A stretch of DNA of 64,000 nucleotides from Saccharothrix sp. ALI-22-I. Its GTDB lineage: Bacteria > Actinomycetota > Actinomycetes > Mycobacteriales > Pseudonocardiaceae. The notes beneath the pieces are model-generated. The model had not been told where the DNA came from and made no database searches. It saw only the letters and a program-made list of their open reading frames with translations. The position numbers were made by a program, and so were the translations under genes. Below are positions 52,078-60,312 of this stretch, one piece after another. Position 1 is the first letter of the stretch. Each line of letters starts with the position of its first letter. The stretch lies in assembly GCF_001984175.1 (NCBI RefSeq), contig NZ_MTQP01000063.1, positions 186,001-250,000 of the forward strand. Direction: 5' to 3'.

Positions 52078-54450
52078 CACGGTCACGGTGCCGCGTCCGC
52101 CGTCCACGCGGACGCGGTCGCCGGTCTTGATGCGGGTGGTGGCGTTGCCGCAGCCGACGACGGCCGGGATGCCCAGCTCGCGGGCGACGATCGCGGCGTG
52201 CGACAGCGGTGCGCCGACGTCGGTGACCACGGCGGCGGCACGGGGGAACAGCGGGGTCCAGCCGATGTTCGTCACCGTGGTCACCAGGATCTCGCCCTGT
52301 TCGAGCGCGCCGCCGTCCTCGACGTCGTGGATCACCCGTGCCACGCCTTCCACGACGCCCGCCGCACCGGGGAAACCGGACACGGCGTCACCTTGGGGCG
52401 AAGGTTCGGTGGAGGCGTCGTAGACGTCCGACCTGCGGTTCGGGTCGGCGGCCCAGGTCTCGGGGTCGAAGTGGCCCCGGATCAGCGTCGGGTACGGCGG
52501 CAACGCGCGGTAGCGGTCGTAGGCGGCTCGGCGGGCGGGCACCGACGCCAACGGCGCCTCGTCGCCTTCCAGGACGCGCAAGGTCTCATCGATCGGCAGG
52601 AAGAACAGGGCGTCGCCGTGCCCGGTCACCTCACCGGCTCGCACCAGGAACGCCCGCAGCACCCCGAACGTCCGGGCGAACTCCGACCGCGCCCGTTCCC
52701 GTTCACGGGCCTGTGCGGCGAGCTTGTCCACCTGGCGGCGCAGGCCAACGACCTTGCCGGGATGGGCGGCACGCAGCCGTTCCCACGCCGCGTCCCGCAC
52801 CTCAGCCTGCCGTGCCAGCAGCTCCTCGGGGTCGACGCCCACGTCCTGCTGATCCGGCCACGCCGGGTCCTCGGCCGGGCGCGGCGCGGACACCTCGAAC
52901 TCGTCGGCGAACCGGTGGCCGTACTGACGGACGTACGTCTCGCGGGAGATCTCGCCACGTCGCAGGCGCGCCAGCCCCAGCACCGGGCCCAGGCTCTCCA
53001 ACTCCCCCGACGCGCCGTGCGCACCGGTCAGCAACGCGGTGGCGTCGTCCTCCCCCACCAGCTTCACCAGCCGACGCCGCACCTTGAGCGACGACATCGA
53101 GCCGTTGCGCGCGCCCGTGTCGAACACCCTGGCGTCCACGTGCAGCACTTCGTCCACATCGGACTTCCACAGCACGAGAAGTTCGGCGGGCGTGGAGGCT
53201 TCGCGGAACGCCGCGTGCAGCCGTTCGGCCCGGCCGGGCGCGGATGCCAGCAGGCCGTCGATCTTCGCCCGGTACTCCCGGCCCAGCCGTATGAACGGCA
53301 CCACCGCGCCGACCGCCGCACGCAGGACGGCCAGGCGTGACAGCGGCAGCGGCGGCACCTCCATGCCGGGCGGGATGCGGCCGAACGCCTGCTCGGCCGC
53401 CCGGCGCATGAGCCCGCCGAGCCCGAGCGCCGACCCGACCGCGAACGCGGCGCTGACGTTGAGGTAGAACCGGCCGCCGATGTTGCCCGACGTCGGGTGC
53501 CCGGCGATCGGCGGCTGCGCCAACACCGCCGCGAACGACCAGGTGGCGGGCGTCATCACGCTCGGCACGGCTTCACGCAGGTTCGCGCACGTCCACAGGT
53601 AGTCACCGCGCAGGCTGTCGTTCCAGACCTCGGCGAGCGCCGTGATCGGACGGGCCTGCAACACCGCGATCCGACCGCCGGCGACGGCCCACTCGACGTC
53701 CATCGGCACGCCGTACAGGTCCTCGATCCGCGCCCCCAGCCCGGCCAGCTCCAGAACTCGGGCATCGGACAGCAAGTCTCCCGTCCGGCGCACCACGCCG
53801 GACGTCACCACGTACTCGTCCGGCGTGACCGTTCCGCCGACCAGCGCCTCACCGAGGCCTGGCGCGGCGTTGACCACGGTTTCCGTGCGTGCGCCGGTGA
53901 CCGGGTTCGCGGTGAACAACACCCCGGCCGCGTCGGCGGGCACCATCTCCTGCACCACCACGGCCAGTGCCACGTCGGTGATGCCGTTGCGGGCGCGGTA
54001 GGCGATGGCGCGTGCCGTCCACAGCGACGCCCAGCACCGCTTGACCGCGTCCAGCACGTCGTCACCCGTGACGTCGAGGAACGTGTCGTGCTGGCCCGCG
54101 AACGACAGGTCCGGCAGGTCCTCGGCGGTCGCCGACGAGCGCACCGCGACCGGGCCGGACGGCAGGGCGGCGCGGATCGCGGCGGCGATGTCGTCCGGCA
54201 TGTCCCTGCGCGCGAAGGCGGCGGCGATCGCGGTGGCCGCGGTGGCCGCGTCTTCGCTGCGCAGTCCTTCCCGGATCTCCGCGTCGAGGTCGGCGGTGAA
54301 CCGGCGGTAGGCGTGCGTGGTGAGGTGGAAGCCGTCCGGCACGGGCAGGCCGGCGGCGGCGAGCCGGGCCAGCGAGGCGCCCTTCCCGCCGACCGTCTCC
54401 AGATCGGCATCGGGATCGGCGAGCGGCAGCACCAGCGCAGTGGTCCCCAT
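52060..54450 (-). CDS. PEP-utilising enzyme resembling rifampin phosphotransferase / PEP synthase
   Basis: 796 residues in three parts: an N-terminal ATP-grasp PEP/pyruvate-binding domain (VGGKGASLARLAAAGLPVPDGF, AVRSSATAEDLPDLSFAGQHDTFLDV, ADAAGVLFTANPVTG, VLQARPIT), a helical central domain of ~300 residues, and a C-terminal phosphohistidine domain (APLSHAAIVARELGIPAVVGC with the catalytic His). The layout is that of rifampin phosphotransferase and related antibiotic dikinases. No rifamycin-associated inverted repeat is found upstream, so the substrate is open. The ATG at 54450 begins the ATP-grasp region. The 3' end overlaps that of the TPR gene by 18 bp. Confidence 0.8.
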   Translation of the reverse strand: MGTTALVLPLADPDADLETVGGKGASLARLAAAGLPVPDGFHLTTHAYRRFTADLDAEIREGLRSEDAATAATAIAAAFARRDMPDDIAAAIRAALPSGPVAVRSSATAEDLPDLSFAGQHDTFLDVTGDDVLDAVKRCWASLWTARAIAYRARNGITDVALAVVVQEMVPADAAGVLFTANPVTGARTETVVNAAPGLGEALVGGTVTPDEYVVTSGVVRRTGDLLSDARVLELAGLGARIEDLYGVPMDVEWAVAGGRIAVLQARPITALAEVWNDSLRGDYLWTCANLREAVPSVMTPATWSFAAVLAQPPIAGHPTSGNIGGRFYLNVSAAFAVGSALGLGGLMRRAAEQAFGRIPPGMEVPPLPLSRLAVLRAAVGAVVPFIRLGREYRAKIDGLLASAPGRAERLHAAFREASTPAELLVLWKSDVDEVLHVDARVFDTGARNGSMSSLKVRRRLVKLVGEDDATALLTGAHGASGELESLGPVLGLARLRRGEISRETYVRQYGHRFADEFEVSAPRPAEDPAWPDQQDVGVDPEELLARQAEVRDAAWERLRAAHPGKVVGLRRQVDKLAAQARERERARSEFARTFGVLRAFLVRAGEVTGHGDALFFLPIDETLRVLEGDEAPLASVPARRAAYDRYRALPPYPTLIRGHFDPETWAADPNRRSDVYDASTEPSPQGDAVSGFPGAAGVVEGVARVIHDVEDGGALEQGEILVTTVTNIGWTPLFPRAAAVVTDVGAPLSHAAIVARELGIPAVVGCGNATTRIKTGDRVRVDGGRGTVTVLLAPG

Positions 54451-54499
54451 GCGGCCGATCCTGGCAGAGGCGCGACGGCTTCGTGCGGGAAGTCGTGGA

Positions 54500-55045
54500 T
54501 CAGCGCAGGAGCATCCGCAGCACCGATTCCGCTTTCGCCACATCAGGTTCGCGGCCGGTGATGAGGTTGAGGTAGGTGTAGGACTCGATGATCCGCACGA
54601 TCACGTACGCGACCTCGGCCAAGTCGGCGGGCAGGGCGAGCCGGCCGGCGTCGGTCTCCTCCCGCAGCACGGTCAGGAACACCCGCACCAGCCGCGGCTG
54701 GAAACCGCTGTCGTACCGGGTCAGCAGCCGCATGGCCAACTCGCCCTCGTGCGCCAGCCAGTGCCTCATGCCGGGGTTGCCGATGGCGGCCTCCAGGAAT
54801 CCGACCGCGAGCCCGACCACGCGTTCCGCCCCGGCCTCGCGCGGCGGCCGGTCCAGTTCGCCCAGCGTGTGCTCGGCCAGCGACCAGGCCACTTCGACCA
54901 GCAGTTCTTCCCGTGAGCCGACCCAGTGGTAGAGGGTGACGCAGCTGATGTCGAGCCGTTCGGCGAGCACGCCCATGTCCACTCGCTGCCGTCGCAGGAA
55001 CGTCCGCTTCGCCTCGGCCAGGGCGTCCACCGATGTCGTCCTCAT
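54500..55045 (-). CDS. TetR-family transcriptional regulator (QsdR-like)
   Basis: 181 residues. The N-terminal HTH (RRQRVDMGVLAERLDISCVTLYHWVGSREELLVEVAWSL) and the helical C-terminus (ERVVGLAVGFLEAAIGNPGMRHWLAHEGELAMRLLT, YVIVRIIESYTYLNLI) resemble the QsdR-type branch. It lies 7 bp after the esterase gene and 49 bp before the PEP-utilising gene on the same strand, so it may regulate this short operon. Confidence 0.88.
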   Translation of the reverse strand: MRTTSVDALAEAKRTFLRRQRVDMGVLAERLDISCVTLYHWVGSREELLVEVAWSLAEHTLGELDRPPREAGAERVVGLAVGFLEAAIGNPGMRHWLAHEGELAMRLLTRYDSGFQPRLVRVFLTVLREETDAGRLALPADLAEVAYVIVRIIESYTYLNLITGREPDVAKAESVLRMLLR

Positions 55046-55052
55046 GTGCGGT

Positions 55053-55997
55053 TCATCGGATCGCGGTCATCAGCATCGGCCAGGACGCCCGCAGCTCACG
55101 CTGCCAGTACTTCCAGGTGTGCGTGCCGCCGCCGTAGGCGTTCACCGTGATCGGTATGCCCAGCGATCGCAGCCGGGTCACGAAGTCCGGCGAGGTCGCG
55201 CCCACGATCACCTCGAACGCGTCGACGGACCAGCTGGGGTCGAGCACGCCTTGGAACCCGTTGCCATAGGACATGTAGAGGGACGTGCCGCGCAGGTTGG
55301 CGGCCAGGGCCTTGGGGTTGTGCCGGGCCCAGATCAGAGGGAAGAGCGCCTCGCGCCCCCACGGCCCGTAAGGGTCGAGGCCTTCGCGCAGGACGGTGGT
55401 GTAGATGAACTGCGGCACGCCGACGAACTGCGTCGACAGCAGACCGCTGTAGGACGCGGCGGCCCGGAACATGCCGGGGTGCTTGGCCGCGTACCCGAAC
55501 GCTCCCGTGCCGCCCGCCGACAACCCGGCAATGGCCCGTGTCGTATTGGCTCGGTAATTGCGCTCGATGAGTTGCGGCAGTTCCGCGGTGTGGAAGGTCT
55601 CCCACTTCGGCGAGCCGCCCTGTCCGCCGTTCCACCAGTCGGTGTACCAACCGGCGCGGCCGCCGTCGGGCATGACGATCAGGACGTCGCTCATCGCGCT
55701 CAGCTCTTCGACGTCGGTTTCCCTGGTCCACGAGGTGTAGTCGTCGCCGACGCCTTGGAGCAGGTAGAGCACGGGCCAGGTGCGGGTGGCGGTCGGCGAC
55801 CAGCCGGGCGGGGTGAGGATGCGGACGGGGACGTTTCCGCCGATGGCGGGCGAGGACACGGTGAGGTCGACGGTGCGGCTGTCGATCCGCCTCTCGCCGG
55901 TGACCCGTGCGCCGTCATCCGCCGCGCGGGGTGTGGCCTGGGCGGGAACGACCAGCAGAGCCAGGGCGGACAACGTCAACAGCAGAACGCGGACCAT
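55053..55997 (-). CDS. Secreted esterase of the Fbp/antigen 85 and esterase D fold
   Basis: 314 residues. A signal peptide (MVRVLLLTLSALALLVVPAQA) precedes an alpha/beta hydrolase: LYLLQGVGDDYTSWTRETDVEEL, VMPDGGRAGWYTDWW, the nucleophile elbow GLSAGGTGAFGYA, and the C-terminal GGGTHTWKYWQRELRASWP with the catalytic His. The pattern matches mycolyltransferase-like/S-formylglutathione-hydrolase-like proteins of actinobacteria. Mycolates are unlikely in this host, so a general esterase or wall-lipid acyltransferase role is more probable. ATG 55997 is the start giving the signal peptide. Confidence 0.88.
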   Translation of the reverse strand: MVRVLLLTLSALALLVVPAQATPRAADDGARVTGERRIDSRTVDLTVSSPAIGGNVPVRILTPPGWSPTATRTWPVLYLLQGVGDDYTSWTRETDVEELSAMSDVLIVMPDGGRAGWYTDWWNGGQGGSPKWETFHTAELPQLIERNYRANTTRAIAGLSAGGTGAFGYAAKHPGMFRAAASYSGLLSTQFVGVPQFIYTTVLREGLDPYGPWGREALFPLIWARHNPKALAANLRGTSLYMSYGNGFQGVLDPSWSVDAFEVIVGATSPDFVTRLRSLGIPITVNAYGGGTHTWKYWQRELRASWPMLMTAIR

Positions 55998-56270
55998 GAC
56001 GTCCCCCCGCCCTCGTTTTCCCGCGATGATAAATTCCGAAATGGTTTTTGTGCGACTGTCACAACTTTTCCCGTGGTCGTTTCCAGCGTGCCGAACACCG
56101 AAGCTACCGACGGGTAAAAGAACTGTCAACCACTACTTTCGTGACATCGATTCACGTATGCGCGAATGTTCATCCACCATGCCACAAATCCACGTGAGCA
56201 TTTTGTGGGAATCGCACGAAAAGGGTCCCGGCGCGCGGGGCGAGGACAGGCCCCGCGCGCCGGGGACGGG

Positions 56271-57452
56271 TCACAGCCCGTTGGTGAACAGCAGGCGGTT
56301 GACCGTGCTGCCGATGCCGCCGCCGCTGACGACGTTCGGCGTGGCGCTGGAGTTGAGCCAGTTGTGCACGGTGGCCGACGGCTGGTCGCCGTACCGCTGC
56401 TTGTAGAGCGCGGCCACGCCCGCCACGTGCGGGGTCGCCATCGAGGTGCCGCTCATCGTGCCCGAGCCACCGGTGCGGATGGTCGAGACGATCGAGCCGC
56501 CCGGCGCGTAGAGGTCGACGCACGCGCCGGTGCTGGAGAACGACGACCGGGCGTCGGTGCGCTCGGACGACGCGACCACGCTGGCCGTCTCGACCTTGCG
56601 CGGCAGCCGGTCGCACGAGTTCGCGCCGGTGTTGCCCGCCGAGGTGGCCAGGAAGACGCCCGCGGCGATCATGTTGCGGATCGCGGTCTCCAGGCTGGCC
56701 GACGCGGTGAAGTTCCACGACGTGTTGGCCACGGCCGGCTTGGTGTGGTTGGCCGTCACCCAGTTGATCGCGTTGAGCGCCGACGTGGTGGTGGCGCTGC
56801 CGGAGCAGCTCATCATCTTCACGCCGTGCAGGCGCACGCCCTTGGCGATGCCGTAGGTGGTGGAGCCGATGGTGCCGGCGACGTGCGTGCCGTGGCCGTG
56901 GCAGTCGGTGTTGTTGGTGTCGTAGGCGTTGTAGTCGAACGTGCCCCGGCCGCCGTAGTCCGCGTGGCCCGGCGTGATGCCGGTGTCGATGATGTACGCG
57001 TGCACGCCCGCGCCGGTGCCGCTGTAGGTGTAGCTCGCCGACAGCGCCAGGTTGCGCTGGTCGACGCGGTCGATGCCCCACGACGGCGGGTTCGCCTGGG
57101 TGACGTCGAGCGCGTCGGTGACCAGCACGTCCTGCTCGATGGTGGTGACCGCCGGGTCGCGGCTGAGCTTGCGCAGCTGCGCCGGGGTGAGCTTGGCGGC
57201 GAACCCGTTGAACGCCGCGTCCCACACGTGGGTCGGCGTCACGCCCGCCGTGGCGGCCACGTTGACGCCGCTGCGGGCGGCGGGGTCCAGCGTGACGATG
57301 TAGGAGTCCTTGATCGGGTGGACGGTCGCGGAGGCCGCCGGGACGACGATGTCGGCCTGGTGCAGGGGTTCGGCCAGGGCGGCGCCGGTGGTGAGTCCGA
57401 CGGCGGTGGTGGAGACGGCCAGAACGGCAAGGGTTCTGTGGAAAGGACGCAC
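56271..57452 (-). CDS. Secreted subtilisin-like serine protease (S8) with I9 propeptide
   Basis: 393 residues. A signal peptide (residues 1-27, ending AALA) is followed by an inhibitor I9 propeptide (DSYIVTLDPAA to about residue 115) and a peptidase S8 domain with the catalytic triad: Asp156 in YIIDTGITPGH, His187 in HGHGTHVAGTIG, and Ser in GTMSGTSMATPHVAGVAALY. Cysteines in TDCHGHGT, MSCSGSA and ANSCDRL suggest disulphides, as in the proteinase K branch. The GTG at 57452 gives the signal peptide. It stands alone. Confidence 0.95.
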   Translation of the reverse strand: MRPFHRTLAVLAVSTTAVGLTTGAALAEPLHQADIVVPAASATVHPIKDSYIVTLDPAARSGVNVAATAGVTPTHVWDAAFNGFAAKLTPAQLRKLSRDPAVTTIEQDVLVTDALDVTQANPPSWGIDRVDQRNLALSASYTYSGTGAGVHAYIIDTGITPGHADYGGRGTFDYNAYDTNNTDCHGHGTHVAGTIGSTTYGIAKGVRLHGVKMMSCSGSATTTSALNAINWVTANHTKPAVANTSWNFTASASLETAIRNMIAAGVFLATSAGNTGANSCDRLPRKVETASVVASSERTDARSSFSSTGACVDLYAPGGSIVSTIRTGGSGTMSGTSMATPHVAGVAALYKQRYGDQPSATVHNWLNSSATPNVVSGGGIGSTVNRLLFTNGL

Positions 57453-57566
57453 GTGTCGGCTCCTTCGAGGACCCCCGGACGCGCGCGCTCCGACGCAGGG
57501 TTGACGGAGCGGACAGTCACTCGTCCGGGGGTTCACTCAGGAGCCTGACCAGCGGTTATGCCATGG

Positions 57567-58556
57567 TCAACGGAGGTCGGCCGAACGGCCGCGCGGGTCG
57601 TCACGCTCGGTGGACATAACCGACAACTGGTAACGCCGCTTTCGCTCCGGTGGGCGCTTGGTCAGGGCCGACCGAGTCAGCGCCAATCGGGTCAGGGCAA
57701 CACCGGCGAGGACCACCGCCATGCCCGCCACGATCCGCGGGGTCAGCGGCTCGTCCAGCACGATCGCGCCCAGCGCGACAGACACGACGGGCAGCAGGTA
57801 GCCGACCGTGGCTGCACTGGTCGGGCCTTCGTCCTCGATGATCCGGTAGTTGAGGTAGAACGTGATACCGGTGCCGAAGACGCCGAGGAGCGCCACCGCG
57901 ACGATCGCGGTGACGTTGAGGGTGGCCGGGGTGGGGTCGAACGGGAGCATGAGGGCACCCAGGCCGGTGGCGGCGGTCAGTTGGGCGGCGGACACGGCGA
58001 CCGGGCCGCCCTTGCCGACCAGTTTGCGTCCCATGTAGGCGAATGCGACCGCGTAGCTGGCCGCCGCGGCGAGCAGCGCGAGTGCCCCGACACCCACCAC
58101 GTCGTGCCGCCAGGGCGCGAAGATCAGCAGGACGCCCGCGAAACCGAGGACCAAGCCGGTGACCCGGACCGGGGTGAGGCCGCGTTCGGTGCCGATCACG
58201 AGTCCGATGAGCAGGGAGAACAGCGGGGTGGTGGCGTTGAGGACGCCCGCCACGCCGGAGTCGACGGTCTGCTCGCCGATACCGAAGAGCAGGAACGGCA
58301 GGGCGTTGCAGAAGAACGCGGCGATCGCCAGTCGGCCCCAGGTCCTGCGCGGCAATTTCTGGTGACTCGCGCGGGCCAACACGAGCAGGACGGCCGCGCC
58401 CAGGGCGCACCGGATCACGGTGATCTGCACCGGGGTGAGGCCGGTCAGGGCCAGTTTGATCCACAGGAAGCCCGAGCCCCAGAGCAGGGCCAGCACTCCC
58501 ATCCGCAGCACACCTCGTCCGGTCACGGGACTACCGTCGCCCACGACCGTCTTCAA
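57567..58556 (-). CDS. EamA-family (DMT) transporter
   Basis: 329 residues with ten predicted membrane helices in two EamA repeats (LLWGSGFLWIKLALTGLTPVQITVIRC; SYAVAFAYMGRKL ... ATVGYLLPVVSVALGAIVLDEPLTPRIVAGMAVVLAGVAL). DMT carriers export amino acids, metabolites or drugs; the substrate is not predictable here. The C-terminal ~40 residues are hydrophilic and Arg-rich. The start used is ATG 58556; MGVLALLWG at about residue 19 is a later possibility. Confidence 0.9.
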   Translation of the reverse strand: MKTVVGDGSPVTGRGVLRMGVLALLWGSGFLWIKLALTGLTPVQITVIRCALGAAVLLVLARASHQKLPRRTWGRLAIAAFFCNALPFLLFGIGEQTVDSGVAGVLNATTPLFSLLIGLVIGTERGLTPVRVTGLVLGFAGVLLIFAPWRHDVVGVGALALLAAAASYAVAFAYMGRKLVGKGGPVAVSAAQLTAATGLGALMLPFDPTPATLNVTAIVAVALLGVFGTGITFYLNYRIIEDEGPTSAATVGYLLPVVSVALGAIVLDEPLTPRIVAGMAVVLAGVALTRLALTRSALTKRPPERKRRYQLSVMSTERDDPRGRSADLR

Positions 58557-58620
58557 GAAAAGTGAAACCTCATGACGTTCCGTTAAGCAGAACTACAAGA
58601 TCCCGAAGCCCTGTCCGAAC

Positions 58621-58730
58621 CCGAACGTAGAACTCGGGGGTCCTGAAGGTCCGACTCTCGGGTCCTGAACGTTCGACTCTCGCGTGAGTCCTACGTTCGG
58701 AGCGCGAGAGTCGAACCTTCAGGACCCCCG
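58621..58730. repeat. Palindromic intergenic repeat cluster
   Basis: A ~25-bp unit GGTCCTGAAGGTTCGACTCT occurs three times: direct at 58635-58660 and 58661-58684, inverted at 58703-58730, with 1-3 differences. Outer arms CCGAACGTAGAACTC (58621-58635) and GAGTCCTACGTTCGG (58686-58700) are also complementary. The whole can fold into alternative hairpins. It sits between the P450 3' end and the EamA promoter. Similar GGTCCTGAACGTTCGACTC elements recur between genes in related actinomycetes as far as I recall. Confidence 0.8.
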
Positions 58731-58748
58731 AATTCAACGCTCAGGTGA

Positions 58749-60008
58749 TCAGCGGGTGTGGACCAGGAGTGAGTCGACGCCGTGGACGATCGACGCGGTG
58801 CGGAACGCGGGGCTGTCCGTCGCCATGCGCAGGTTGGGGAAACGGCGCAGCAGGGCGGGGTAGGCGGCCCGCAGTTCCATCCGGGCCAACTCGGCGCCGA
58901 CGCAGCGGTGCGCGCCGTAGCCGAACGCCAGGTGCGAGGACGCCGGGCGGCTGGGGTCGAAGTCGGACGAGCCCTCGCGGTTGGCCGCCGTCAGGGACAC
59001 CACGACCACGTCACCTTCCTCGATCTGCTGGTCACCCACCTGCAACGGGTGCCGGGCGAACCGCGGGAACGCCACCTGCACCACGCTCAGGTGCCGCAGC
59101 AGCTCCTCGACCAGCGGCGCGGTGGCCGCGTCGTCGTCACGCATCGCCGCCCGCGCGTCGTCGTCGCTCATCAGCACGATCGCGCCCAACGCGAGCATCG
59201 ACGCCGTCGTGTCGAACCCTCCGGTGAGCACGCCGTCCGCCAGACCGGCCAACTCCGCGTCACTGACGTTGTCACCGTGCTCACGGATGATCATGCCGAT
59301 AAGGCCGTCGCCCGGCGACCGGCGCTCCCGGCGCACGATCTCCTCCATGTAGGACAACGACTCCGAGATCGCGCCCAACGCCTGCGCCGCGCCGCCGAAC
59401 ACGTCGAACCGGGCCGCCGCCAGCTCCTGGAACCGGTCGCGGTCCTCGTACGGCACGCCCAGCAGCTCGCAGATCGTCAGCGACGGGATCGGGAGCGCGA
59501 ACTCCTGCACCAGGTCGACCGGCCCGTCGGCGGCCTCCATCGCGTCCAGCCGCTCGGTGACGATCGCGTCGATGCGCGGCACCAGCCGGGACAGCCGGCG
59601 CATGGTGAACTCCGGCGTGAGCAGTTTGCGCAGCCGGGTGTGGTCGGGAGGGTCGGCGAAGCCGAGACCCCCGGGCGACTGCTCCACCCGTCCCACCGCC
59701 GCGCCGAGCCGGGCGTAGTCGTTGCTGAATGCACTTGTGTCGGAAAGCACCTTCTTCGCCTCGTCGTGCCCCGTGACCAACCACACCCGCAAGCCGAACG
59801 GCACCGGGATCCGGTGCACCGCGCCCGACTCACGCATCCGCTCCAGCTCGGCGACCGGCACCACGCCGTCCCGCTTCAGCGGAACCAGCGCACGGTCCGG
59901 GAGCAGCGCAAATGCCCGCGAACCGATCTTGCCCACAACCCACCGCATCGCCGAACGCCGTGCGACCCACGCCACCAAGCCGTCGCGCACGGACGCCAGA
60001 GTTGTCAT
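58749..60008 (-). CDS. Cytochrome P450
   Basis: 419 residues. The I-helix GGFDTTASMLALG supplies the acid/Thr pair, ExxR is in EELLRHLS, and the heme loop FGYGAHRCVGAELARMEL has the cysteine ligand. N-terminal residues DPPDHTRLRKLLTPEFTMRRL are the conserved C-helix. It resembles actinomycete biosynthetic CYP105/107-type hydroxylases and needs a ferredoxin partner, but no ferredoxin or biosynthetic genes adjoin it. ATG 60008 is the start. It is divergent from the riboswitch-controlled operon. Confidence 0.95.
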   Translation of the reverse strand: MTTLASVRDGLVAWVARRSAMRWVVGKIGSRAFALLPDRALVPLKRDGVVPVAELERMRESGAVHRIPVPFGLRVWLVTGHDEAKKVLSDTSAFSNDYARLGAAVGRVEQSPGGLGFADPPDHTRLRKLLTPEFTMRRLSRLVPRIDAIVTERLDAMEAADGPVDLVQEFALPIPSLTICELLGVPYEDRDRFQELAAARFDVFGGAAQALGAISESLSYMEEIVRRERRSPGDGLIGMIIREHGDNVSDAELAGLADGVLTGGFDTTASMLALGAIVLMSDDDARAAMRDDDAATAPLVEELLRHLSVVQVAFPRFARHPLQVGDQQIEEGDVVVVSLTAANREGSSDFDPSRPASSHLAFGYGAHRCVGAELARMELRAAYPALLRRFPNLRMATDSPAFRTASIVHGVDSLLVHTR

Positions 60009-60099
60009 CCCACACCCCTCTTCCCCCGGTTCATTCGAGAGACGGTAACGGTACGTAGAGGTGAGGAGCATCGCGCCACAGGCGGATTGACACGCCAAG

Positions 60100-60215
60100 G
60101 TCGTTGACAGACGATCGACAATCGCGCACGAACGGGGGAAGCCGGTCGAAATCCGGCGCTGACCCGCAACGGTAGGTCCCCCGGGACGAGCCCGAACACC
60201 CGTCGCGCGTGCCAC
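60100..60215 (+). ncRNA. Cobalamin riboswitch
   Basis: The conserved cobalamin-aptamer core is readable: GGGGGAAGCCGGTCGAAATC and CCGGC forming the stem, CGCTGACCCGCAACGGTAGG, and the B12-box-like GAGCCCGAACACCCG. Outer GCACG/CGTGC segments can pair as the closing stem. TTGACA sequences at 60087 and 60104 are candidate -35 boxes just upstream. The aptamer ends about 100 nt before the first gene of the downstream operon, on the same strand, so B12 would switch that operon off. Boundaries are approximate. Confidence 0.92.
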
Positions 60216-60312
60216 GCTCCTGACACCGTCGAGGTCAACGGGTCGGAGCCCGGGGGAAGTCGATCACGGCTGTCCGGGGTCCGCTCACGCCTTGCGCCCG
60301 GAAAGGCCGAAC

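Noticed and set aside
58749..60008. P450 as part of a secondary-metabolite cluster
   Set aside because: No polyketide, peptide, terpene or tailoring genes, ferredoxin or regulator lies next to it within the window.
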